Shown here in pieces: positions 1 through 9,700 of a DNA stretch of 64,000 nucleotides; position 1 is the stretch's first letter; each line of letters opens with the position of its first letter. The stretch lies in assembly GCF_904848665.1 (NCBI RefSeq), contig NZ_CAJHCQ010000010.1, positions 1-64,000 on the forward strand, in the 5' to 3' direction. Under the pieces are notes generated by a model, which was given only the letters and a program-made list of their open reading frames with translations, was not told where the DNA came from and made no database searches. Made by a program: the position numbers and the translations under genes. Source of the stretch: Paraburkholderia hiiakae (GTDB lineage: Bacteria > Pseudomonadota > Gammaproteobacteria > Burkholderiales > Burkholderiaceae).

Positions 1-113
1 GTTTCATGTCGCCAACCCAGTTCATGCAAGACTGGCTTGTGGCTCAGCGGACAAGGGATGCGGCTGCATAACCCGTGACCTCTGGAAGGCGAAAAACCGG
101 GGGAACCTCACAA

Positions 114-957
114 TCATGCCGGATTCGCGCGGGATTTGCCCACCTGTTGCCCAAAGTCGGGAAAAGATGAGATTGCCCAAAACGTCTGGAATCGCAGAAA
201 GCCTGACTGGGCTTTGGTTGCGGGGGTAGGATATTGGCAATAAGAGACATCTGGTGTTCCTGCATTCCATCGCGCCCCGGGGGCGGCGCCCACGGGGCGC
301 GAGCCCTGGCGTGCCCCTGCTGGTGCGCTGACGCCTGACCTAGCCGCGCGGCCAGGCCCGTCGCGCTGCGCGGCTTTCCGGTGGTTCGTCTGTCCCTCAG
401 CTTTCGGTATGTAGACGACCGCAGACACTGCGTTCTCGTCGTAGTCGGGTTTGCCCTTCGCGTCGGGCGGGCTGTTGTTGATCTTCATGTCGGCAAAGAT
501 CGAGACCCAGGTATCTTCCTTGACGACTACAACCTGCATGTCGTCCATTTCCGCCGCTGGTAGAAATTCGTAGTCGCCGTCGGCAAGCGCCAGAAGGTCG
601 GAGCGCGCAATAAGGTCGCCTTCGTCCTCCTTGAATACCTTCCCCTCCGTCGCGTTCGGCGAGAGCCGCCGCACGCGCAGTTCGAACGAATCGTGATGGT
701 CGCTCCGAAGTTCGAGCTTGTTTGGGCGTGGATTTTTCGATTCCACATGCACAACCAGCAGCCGCAGATTATCGTGATATGGCAGCACGTCGGTCTTGAG
801 CGTGATGTTGTTTTGCCAGTCGGTCGCGCCGCTTTCCTTGTACTGATACTAGGCCCATGCGCCACCGCCCACGACGGTCACGAGCGTCAGCAGTCGGATG
901 ACGAAGTCGGCTATCTCGAGCTTTTTCGTACGTCCCCCGTTACTCGCGCCGCTTCAT
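114..957 (-). pseudogene. Membrane-anchored hypothetical protein interrupted by an amber codon
   Basis: Read on the minus strand from about 957, one frame encodes a charged start, a hydrophobic helix (VIRLLTLVTVVGGGAWA), then a TAG stop at 849-851, then a protein-like stretch in the same frame (YQYKESGATDWQNN, LPYHDNLRLLVVHVESKNP and onward to about 375). Both sides of the stop look like one single-pass membrane protein with a soluble domain of about 130 residues. No ATG precedes the stop in this frame. A GTG at 786-788 could restart translation without the helix. Below about 375 the frame stays open to 114, but the residue composition becomes Arg/Ala/Gly-rich and no longer protein-like, which suggests the native C-terminus has been replaced. 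The family is not recognised. A dead gene is the most likely reading; a sequencing error at the TAG is the alternative. Confidence 0.5.
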
Positions 958-1052
958 CATACTGAGGTCAATGCGCCTCGACCGTTGTTCTCTTCAGTTG
1001 GAGATTCCCCCGCTCGCGTGTACTGTGCAAAATCACAGTGTCCGTCAGAGCT

Positions 1053-1436
1053 ATGTCCCTTCCCCCATTCGACCCGCCCACGCTCGCCGAACTGCGCGAC
1101 TGGTACGCGCAGCATCGGCAAGACGAAAACATCAGGCGACTGATTCTTGAAGTCATCCGCGCGCGTCGGGAGACCGAGCGGCTAGACGGTCTGCTGACGC
1201 AGGCGCTACGCGCGGCGCGCCGCGGCCGGTTCGAACGGCTGTCGGCTGGTGCGGGTCCATTGAACGAGGCAGCGGAGCGCGTCGCGGCTGAAAGGCAAAG
1301 GGTTTCGCCGCGCGCTCCCATGCAGCGATCGGCCTTCGGCCTGTTTGACTATGACGAGGAAGACGCCGCGGCCGGCATCATCGCGCGCGCCACGCAGCGC
1401 AGGCGCCAGGGAAAGTCCCTATCTACTGCGGTATGA
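1053..1436 (+). CDS. Small hypothetical protein (127 aa)
   Basis: A 127-residue protein starting MSLPPFDPPTLAELRDW. It is rich in Arg and Glu, with a predicted helical, charged centre (RRLILEVIRARRETERLDGL) and an acidic segment FGLFDYDEEDAAAG near residue 100. There are no membrane segments, signal peptide or recognisable catalytic motif. A GTG 15 nt upstream is in frame, but the ATG at 1053 is preferred because it gives a conventional start shortly after an AGAG stretch. The gene stands alone: a decayed gene lies upstream on the other strand and a hairpin follows at 1486. The function is unknown. The composition fits a small DNA- or RNA-associated accessory protein, but nothing in the sequence proves it. 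Confidence 0.5.
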   Translation: MSLPPFDPPTLAELRDWYAQHRQDENIRRLILEVIRARRETERLDGLLTQALRAARRGRFERLSAGAGPLNEAAERVAAERQRVSPRAPMQRSAFGLFDYDEEDAAAGIIARATQRRRQGKSLSTAV

Positions 1437-1485
1437 CTTGTGGGCGATATCGACCCATATCCATTTCATCTGACCTGACATCGGC

Positions 1486-1510
1486 GAAAGCCCCGTCTGA
1501 CAGGGCTTTC
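1486..1510 (+). terminator. Hairpin downstream of the small gene; rest of the 1437-1761 gap
   Basis: GAAAGCCC (1486-1493) pairs with GGGCTTTC (1503-1510) around a 9-nt loop, 50 nt after the stop of the preceding gene. The following bases are only mildly T-rich, so termination is plausible but not certain. The rest of the gap to 1761 is AT-rich compared with the window. It contains a possible TTGACT / AACAAT promoter pair ending near 1680 and a GAGGGAG ribosome site just before the next gene. No other gene is visible. Confidence 0.5.
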
Positions 1511-1761
1511 CGGGTATTTCAATATTTCTGCGAGAAAAGAGCGGCAAATCCCGGCAATTCAAAAGTCAATTTATGGACATAGACAATAGTTTATATACGT
1601 AACGGCCCACTAAAACTCGCTCTTGCGCGGCTTTCCTGAATCCTCTAATGTTGACTTCGCATTTGGAGGGGCAAAACAATAAACACCTGTCTACAGGGCT
1701 GAACGCTAATAGACGTGGGTATAACAGTTAATCGCCGTGTTAATCCGAGGGAGACGCATTC

Positions 1762-2798
1762 ATGTCCTACGGTCTCGATTTTTCCGATTACCGTTTTCTA
1801 ACAGACCACAAGGGGAACAAGCTTCGTGCGGACATCCCTTACGCCATGTTCTCGATGCTCATCGAATGCCGGCAGGCCGCGCTTGCCGCGCAGACACGAC
1901 AGATTGAGGAGGCGGTCAACCGGGCAGCCCCGGTGAGCCGTCAGCAAACAATACACCCGACACCGCGATTGCGATTCAGCCGGTTCCCAATACGCGCGGC
2001 GGCAAGTCATTCCGAAGCCGGGAACAGCTCGAAGCCTTGTTTAGCGCACCGGCCGTACCTGTCGAGACACCGGCCGAAAGCGATGCTTCGCCACCCGGCG
2101 AGCCCGCCAATGACACCCCTTGGCGCCTGCATCTGACAGTCAAACCAGCCAGAACCGCTACATACGGCACACCTTTTCCCCGCGCGTGTGCCCAGATCCC
2201 CAACGAGGTTGCCGCCTCCATAGCGGGCGGAACCTACTTCCTGCGCGCATGGCGAGATTACCGTCGTTATGAAACACGTGATACAGCGGAATTAGTCAGC
2301 CTTTCCGAAAAGACGGTTATCTGGCATGAGCAGGGATATAACAAGCCGGGTAAAGAGACGCTAAGGCGTTTTGCGACCGTTTTCGATTGTTCAATCGAGC
2401 AATTGACAGCCATTTCTAACGCGAATGAACAGGAAATTAAAAAAGACTGCGAGAAAGAAGAATCTGTAAAGACGGCGCCGATTGACACGGATTACCCGGA
2501 CACGGTTCTCGACCATATCCGGTCGGGTAAATCACCCGTCACGGCGTGGCGCATCTATCGGCGTTTGACTGACAAACAGCTTGCGGACTGCTTTGGGACA
2601 TCCGTCGCGTTGTTGCACGAGATGGTCGAACGCGACCGCATGAGCGACAAAACGCTGAAGAAGTTTGGCGAGATTTTTCGTTGCACGCTTGACCAGCTTC
2701 GCAGACCTGAAGGACTCGTTGTCGAGCCCCACAAGGTCCGGCCGGTGGCAATGACTCACCTCGCAACGAACGGGGTGCAAGTAGCCAGTGCAGCGTAA
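1762..2798 (+). pseudogene. Frameshifted protein with two HTH-like repeats
   Basis: Translation starts at ATG 1762 behind GAGGGAG (MSYGLDFSDYRFLTDHKGN). It is protein-like to about 1915, where the good coding frame moves by one base. In the new frame the sequence continues GGGQPGSPGEPSANN, then NTRGGKSFRSREQLEALF, to the stop at 2798. The downstream part holds two related segments of about 60 residues. One is WRDYRRYETRDTAELVSLSE with a TLRRFATVFDCSIEQL end, and the other is WRIYRRLTDKQLADCFGTS with a TLKKFGEIFRCTLDQL end. Each resembles a lambda-repressor-type helix-turn-helix. The shift lies in the G/C-rich stretch 1910-1935. Likely a DNA-binding accessory protein. It is broken as read, unless the shift is a sequencing error or programmed. 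A downstream TTG at 2037 could give a 253-residue protein that keeps both HTH repeats. Confidence 0.5.
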
Positions 2799-2974
2799 GG
2801 CAGAAATCAGGGAGGCGCTTTACCGCCCGGAATGTTTTAGGAACACTCCAGGTGCTGCGCGAGCCGTCATGAGTCAGTCGCTACAAAAGAACAAGACGAC
2901 TCGCTAACCAAAAGGAGTAAGTGATTCACCTGATATCTGAAGCTGTGCTCGCCGTCGACCAAATTTAACTCTAG

Positions 2975-2992
2975 CGCCCGCTCTTGCGGGCG
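2975..2992 (+). terminator. Intrinsic terminator-like hairpin
   Basis: CGCCCGC (2975-2981) and GCGGGCG (2986-2992) form a 7-bp GC stem with a TCTT tetraloop, followed by TCTTCATTTC. It sits between the HTH-repeat gene and the XRE gene, so it probably separates two transcripts. Confidence 0.6.
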
Positions 2993-3015
2993 TCTTCATT
3001 TCTGAGGGCTGCACT

Positions 3016-3459
3016 ATGAGTTTCGGCGATAACGTTCGGCACGTCCGGCAACTGTTCGGATGGTCGCGCAGGGACATGTTGCATCGGCTGGCGCCGGAAG
3101 CGACTACCAAAGAGCGCGCTCGTATCGGGCAACAGATTTATCAGCTTGAACGCCGGTCTTCGCGCCATTCCGACCTGCTTCTGCCAATTGCAGAGGTGTT
3201 CGGCATTCCGCCGCAGGTTCTGCTGAAAAACGATCTGACGGACCTGGCGCTAAGTGAGGTGAACCGACTCGCGCTTGTTGAAGCGAGATCGGTCAACGGT
3301 GGCGTGAAGGTGTTCGCGGGATGGTACGAATCCGCAACGGACGAAGCGCGCGCCATTGTGGAGAGAGTGTTTGAAGTAGATCGTGATGCCCCGGACTTGC
3401 TCTCGGGTCTGTTGGCCATCGTCAATGCGTTTCTCGACAGTCATGCGGAGCGCAGATAA
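3016..3459 (+). CDS. XRE-type helix-turn-helix regulator
   Basis: A 147-residue protein. Residues 1-70 look like a Cro/CI-type helix-turn-helix domain: FGDNVRHVRQLFGWSRRDML, then IGQQIYQLERRSSRHSD as recognition helix region, then LLLPIAEVFGIPPQVLL, the usual closing helix of XRE domains. The C-terminal half is helical (SATDEARAIVERVFEVDR, LSGLLAIVNAFLDSHAERR) and probably mediates dimerisation. It is expected to act in the cytoplasm as a transcriptional regulator; its target is unknown. The gene is bracketed by two hairpin terminators (2975 and 3582), so it is probably monocistronic. The cdiA gene starts 298 nt downstream, but control of that locus by this protein is only a possibility. Confidence 0.7.
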   Translation: MSFGDNVRHVRQLFGWSRRDMLHRLAPEATTKERARIGQQIYQLERRSSRHSDLLLPIAEVFGIPPQVLLKNDLTDLALSEVNRLALVEARSVNGGVKVFAGWYESATDEARAIVERVFEVDRDAPDLLSGLLAIVNAFLDSHAERR

Positions 3460-3581
3460 CAGCGCCTTTTCGGACTAATCGGATAGAGAAGAACTAAAGC
3501 GGTCCCCTACACTCGACAACGTACCGTGTAGCCACAGTATGAAACAGGTCTTTTCTCGGGCCTGTGGACATTGCTACTTTC

Positions 3582-3607
3582 AAGCCCGCGCACTCGGGCT
3601 TTTTTTC
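3582..3607 (+). terminator. Strong rho-independent terminator
   Basis: AAGCCCG (3582-3588) pairs with CGGGCTT (3595-3601) and runs directly into a T tract (3600-3606). This classic intrinsic terminator isolates the XRE gene from the CDI operon. Between it and cdiA there is a TTGACA hexamer at 3685-3690 and a weak CCGCAA/TTGCGG inverted repeat (3718-3747) just before the start codon. No convincing -10 box was found. Confidence 0.85.
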
Positions 3608-3757
3608 TCCTGTGTTAGCTAGACACGACAGCATTATGCATTCCGAATGAATCCATTTAGGACAATTCTGAAAGTATCGACGCTTTGACAATGCTTAACG
3701 GATAAATCTCCAGCACTCCGCAAGAATCGAAGAATTATTTTTTGCGGGGTTGGATCG

Positions 3758-6700
3758 ATGAATCGCTGTTACCGGCTCGTCTATAGTCGTTCGCGCAACA
3801 TGCTCGTCGCCGTTGAGGAAACGGCCACCGCTTCCGGCAACGCGGGCGAGACACGCGCCGCCTCGCGCGCTTCGCGTTCGGTTTATCTGTCGCTGCGCCG
3901 CCTGCTGCCTGCCGCACTGCTCGCACTTGCGCCAATGCTTTCGTTCGCGCAAATCGTCGCGGGCGGCGCGCACGCGCCGAACGTCATCCAGACTCCGAAC
4001 GGACTCGATCAGGTCAACATCAACCGGCCTTCCGGCGCGGGCGTGTCGGTCAATACCTACAACCGCTTCGACGTGCAGTCGAAAGGCGCGATTCTGAACA
4101 ACTCGCCCACGATGGTTCAGACGCAGCAGGCCGGCATGATTAACGGCAACCCGAACTTCGCGGCGGGCCAGTCGGCGAAGGTCATCGTCAACCAGGTCAA
4201 CAGCGCAAACCCGTCGCAGTTCAACGGGTTTCTCGAAACAGCGGGCAATCGCGCGGAAGTCATCATTGCGAACCCCTCGGGCATTTCGGTGAATGGCGGC
4301 GGCTTTATCAATACGAGCCGGGGCATTCTGACGACTGGCACGCCCAACTATGCAGCGGACGGCTCTATCTCAGGTTTCAACGTCACGGGCGGCAACATCA
4401 CCGTCAACGGCGCGGGCCTGAACGCGTCCAACGTCGATCAGGTTGATCTGCTTGCACGCGCAGTACAGGCGAATGCGGCTATCTATGCCGGGAAGAACCT
4501 GAACGTCGTCACGGGCGCGAGCAGTATCGATCATGACACGCTGAACGCAACACCCATTGCTGGCGACGGCCCTGCGCCTGGCGTGTCAATTGACGTGAGC
4601 AATCTCGGCGGCATGTACGGGAATCGCATCGTACTCGTCGGTACCGAAGCAGGCGTAGGTGTTTCCCTGAAGGGTGTTGTGGCAGCGAATGCCGGTGACC
4701 TCGTACTTCAGTCCAACGGCCAACTTGTGCTTGCGGGCACGCAGAACGCAAGCGGCAATATCAGCGCGAGCGCGCGCGACGGCATCGAGAACAGCGGCAC
4801 GACCTACGCGCAACAGAACGTCAACCTGAACACGTCCGGCGCGCTGTCCAACAGCGGCATGGTTGCCGCGCAGCAGAACACGACCGTCAGCGCGGGCGCG
4901 GTGAATTCGTCCGGTACGCTCGCGTCGGGCGTGAACGGCGACGGCTCACTGGCGCATTCCGGCGACCTGAACGTGAACGCTTCGGGCGCGGTCACGGCGA
5001 CCGCCCGCAATGTGGCGGGTGGCAATGCGGCCATCGGCGGCGCGGCGGTCAACCTCGCGGGCAGCACCACGTCAGCAAACGGCGCTGTGGCGCTCGCGGC
5101 GAACGGCGGCGACCTGAACCTGACCGGCGCGACCACGACCGCAGGCAGCACCCTTGAAGCGCGAGCGAGCGGCACGCTCACGAACGACAACGGCGCGATG
5201 TCCTCGGGCGGCACGCAGACCGTCACAGCGGGCGCACTCTCGAATCGCAGCGGCCAGATGGTTTCGGGCGGCGCACTGACCGAGAACGTCACAGGCGCGA
5301 CGAACAACCAGAACGGCACGATGCAGGCGAACGGTGCGCTCTCTGCTGCGTCTGGCTCGCTCGACAATACGGGCGGTCATGTCGTATCGCTGAACGCTGA
5401 CGGCGTGACCCTATCGACGAGCGGTCTGCTCAACAACGGCGCGGGCGGCAGCATCGGCGGTAACGGCAACGTCACCTTGCAGGCCGGACAGATTGCGAAC
5501 GCCGGCTCCATCACGGCAGTCCAGAGCCTGATTGCGACTGCGGTACAGACCCTGTTCAACAGCGGCACGTTCGCGGCCAACGCGAACATGACACTCGCAG
5601 CCGGTTCGACGTTCACGAACGCCAGCCAGGTCACAGCGGCCGGCGCGCTCGCACTCTCGGCAGCGACGTTCGACAACAGTCACGGCACAGCCACCGCCAA
5701 CCAGTTCACGCTGCACGCGGCAAACCTCGTCAACCACGCCGGCAGCATTACGCAAACCGGAACCGGCTCGACGACGCTCGACGTGGCCGGCACGCTCGAC
5801 AATTCCGCGGGCGGCACGCTGCAAACCAACAGCACGGACCTGACGATTGCGCCGGCCGCGCTGGACAACGACGGCGGCACGATTACGCACGCCGGTACAG
5901 GCACGCTCACGATCAACGCGGGTAACGGTGCGGGCGCTCTCTCGAACGTCGGCGGCACGATTGCCACCAATGGGAAGGCGGCGATCCAGGCCGGAACACT
6001 CAACAACTCGGCGGGCTCCGTCGTCGGCCAGACCGGCATCGCGGCGACAGTCGGCGGTGCGCTGAACAACACGAACGGCAAGCTTCTTTCAAATACCGAC
6101 CTTGGTATCACGAGCGGCACGCTGGATAACAACGGCGGCCAGATCGGCGGAGGCGCCAGCGCGTCGATCCATACCGGCTCCATGACGAATAACGGCGGGT
6201 CAATTGTCGCGCCGAACCTCACATTGACCGGTACGACGCTGGACAACAGCGGCGGCGACATCGAAGCAAACCAGATTGCACTGGCTGCGCAAAACGTGCT
6301 GAACCACGGCGGCACGATTGCGCAGTACGGCACACCGACGATGGGCTTCAACGTCAGCGGCACATTCGACAATTCGGCGGGCGGCACGCTGCAAACGAAC
6401 AGCACGGACCTGACGATTGCACCGGCCACGCTCGACACCGATGGCGGCACGATTACGCACGCCGGCAAAGGTACGCTCACGATCAACGCGGGTAACGGCA
6501 CCGGAGTCGTGTCCAATGTCGGCGGCACGATTGCGACCAATGGCAACGCGGCGATCCAGGCCGGAACACTCAACAACACAGCGGGCTCGGTCATCGGCCA
6601 GACCGGCATCGCGGCAACGCTCGGCGGTGCGCTGAACAATACGAACGGCAAGCTGCTTTCGAATGCGAACCTTCACATCACGAGCGGCACGCTGAACAAC

Positions 6701-9700
6701 AACAACGGCGGCCAGATCGGCGCGGCATCGAGCGCGACGGTGCAGGCGTCATCGCTGACGAACAACGGCGGTTCGATTGTCGCGCCTAACCTCTCTGTGA
6801 CGACCGGCAGGACGTTCGACAACAGCGGCGGCGACATTGAGGCAAACCAGCTTGCTCTGAAAGCAACGGACCTGCTGAACCACGGCGGCACGATCACGCA
6901 GTACGGCACGCCAACGATGGGCCTCAACGTCAGCGGCACGTTCGACAATTCCGCGGGCGGCACGCTGCAAACAAACAGCGCGGATTTCACACTCGCGCCG
7001 GGAGCGCTCGACAACGACGGCGGCAAGATTCTCCACGCCGGGACAGGCACGCTGACCCTTGCACCGGGCAATGGCGCGGGTGCGATTTCGAACGCGGGCG
7101 GTCAGGTCATCACCGCGGGCAAGCTCGTCGCCCAGGCCGCGAGCCTCAACAATGCGAACGGGGTGCTCGCCGCACAGGGCGATATCACAGCAAACGTCGC
7201 GGGTGACACCAACAATACACAGGGCGCTATCCGCTCGCTTTCGTCGGAGTCTTTGACGACGGGCGGCACGCTGACGAACACGAACGGGCAGATACAGTCC
7301 GGCACGGGGGCCGCGGGCGATACGAGCACGCTCAACATTCAGGCCGGCGCAATCGACAACACGAACGGTCTCGTCGGCAACCTCGGCACAGGCGGCACGA
7401 CCATCCACGGCGGCAGCCAGTCGACCAATAGCGGCGGCGTGATGACGGGCAACGGCAACGTCAACGTCGATACCTCGGCGCTCGTCAATACGCAGAACGG
7501 CCAGATAAGCGGCGCGAACGTCTCGGTGCAGGCGGATACCGTCGACAACAGCGGTGGCCAGATCGGCAGCCTGACCGGTTCGACCGGCGATGTCGCAATC
7601 ACGACGACCGGCGCGCTCACGAACACGAACGGGCAAATCGGCGCGACACATAACCTGGCCGTCAACGCAGCGGCGCTCACGGGCGGCGGCGCGTTCAGCG
7701 CGGCAAATGATGTCGCAGTCAGCGTTCAGGGTGATTTCGCGCCAACGCCGGATTTGCAGTTCGCCGCGGGTCACGATCTCACCTTTACCCTGCCGGGTAC
7801 ATTCAGCAACGGCGCGACTCTGGAGGCAGTGAACAACCTCGGCATCAACGCGGGGGATATCGCCAACAGCGGTGTGATGATGGCAGGCGGCACACTCACG
7901 ACGAACTCGAACACACTGGAGAATACCGGCGCGATTGTCGGCGGCAGCGTATCGCTTAACGCCACGCAATCCATTACGAATGTCGGGCCGACCGCGCTCA
8001 TTGGCGCAACGGACAGCAACGGTTCGCTCGAACTGCTCGCGAACGATATCGAAAACCGCGACGATACCACTGCAACCGATACACAGGCGACGACAGCAAT
8101 CTACGGACTTGGAAAAGCCGTCCTTGCGGGCGGCAAGGATGCGAGCGGTAACTACACCAACGCGAGCCTGATACGCAACCAGTCCGGGTTGATCGAATCG
8201 GCGGGAGACATGGAACTCCACGCCGGCCAGGTGACGAACACGCGGCGCGTCATGACGACTGACGGCGCCTACATGGAAGCGGTCGATCCGGCGCTGATCG
8301 ACCAGCTTGGCATCAGCCTCTCGGGATGTACCGCAACCTACATGCAGGCGTGCGATCCAGGTCATCCGCAGGTCCTGGGTTCGAAGGGCGACCCATCGAT
8401 GATCGGGGGCGTGCCGACCGATCCGCCGCATGGTGGACAGTGGAACAGCACATACCAGTACACGACCTATACGGGCGTGGCGCTTGCCAACCTCGTGACG
8501 GGCATCAGCCCGCAGTCGCAGATCATTGCGGGCGGCAACCTCGACGCGTCGAATGTCGGCCTGTTCCAGAACGACTGGAGCGCGGTCGCGGCCGTCGGCA
8601 ACATTGCCGCACCCGTTACGCTCGACCAGAATAGCTGGCAGGGTCAACTTGCGCCTGGCGTGCAGGTCACGTACTCGGGCCAGTATCACTACGACAACTA
8701 CGACAACTCCGAACACAACTGGCAGTTGCCTTTTGGCGATGCGGGATTCGTCACCAACCATCCGGGCGGCTATACGCAGGCCGCACCGGCTGACATCCGC
8801 ACCTACGCGCTCCCAAGCTACGAATCGACTTTCGTCGCAGGCGGCACCCTTTCGGGTGCGGGCATCAACATCGACAACACGGCGGGTAACGCCGGCATTC
8901 CGTCGCTCAGTCTCGCGCCCGGTCAGGCGCTATCCGGCGTGACCATCGGCGGAATCAGTGGCAACGCGGGGGCGAATGCGGGAGCCGCCTCGTCGGTCAG
9001 CGGCAACGCAGCGGGTACCAAGGCCGGCGCGACTTCGGTCAGTGGCGGCGCGAGTATGGTCAATCCGGTCATCGCGAACGCAACCGCGCAGACCGTGCTG
9101 CAAAACCTGACAGTTCCTCAAGGTGGTCTGTTCAGTCCAGCGAGCGCACCAGGCGCTACGTACCTGATCGAAACGAACCCGGCTTTCACGAACCAGAAGA
9201 CGTTCATTTCGAGTGACTACTACCTTCAGCAGCTTGGCCTGAATCCGCAGACCACGGAAAAGCGTCTCGGCGATGGCTTCTACGAGCAGCAGCTTGTACG
9301 CAACCAGATAACGTCGTTGACCGGCAAGGCGGTACTTGGCCCGTACACCGACACGCAATCGATGTACCAGTCCCTGCTTGCAGCAGGCGCTTCGCTCTCG
9401 CAGTCGCTGAACCTGCCGCTCGGCATGAGCCTGCCGCCTGAACAGGTGGCGCAACTGACGAGCAACGTCATCATCATGCAGACGGAAGTGGTGAATGGTC
9501 AGTCGGTGCTCGTGCCGGTCGTCTATCTCGCGAAGGCGAGCCAGCAGAACATGAACGGTCCGCTAATCGCCGCGACCGATATCGACATCCAGAATGCGCA
9601 GACCTTCACCAACAGCGGCACCGTGCAGGCAGGCAATACGATGTCGATCCAGGGGCAGCAGATCAACAACGCGTTCGGTGCGCTGCAAAGCGGCGGGCTG

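Noticed and set aside
30..113. tRNA-like look of the stretch containing TGGCTCAGCGG and GGGAT...ACCC
   Set aside because: No T-arm (GTTCGAATC-like) and no acceptor-stem pairing could be found, so it is not called a tRNA.
3684..3710. Sigma-70 promoter TTGACA...GATAAAT before cdiA
   Set aside because: The spacing between the two boxes is only about 11-12 nt, too short for a standard promoter.
5801..7100. CRISPR-like periodic repeats
   Set aside because: Repeats are 570-576 bp, in frame and coding; no short repeat/spacer architecture.
6749..8761. Long open frame antisense to cdiA (about 670 codons), with several shorter ones
   Set aside because: High-GC repeats leave the opposite strand open by codon bias; the translations are Arg/Ala-rich and the sense frame has an unmistakable ESPR-TPS-repeat protein.
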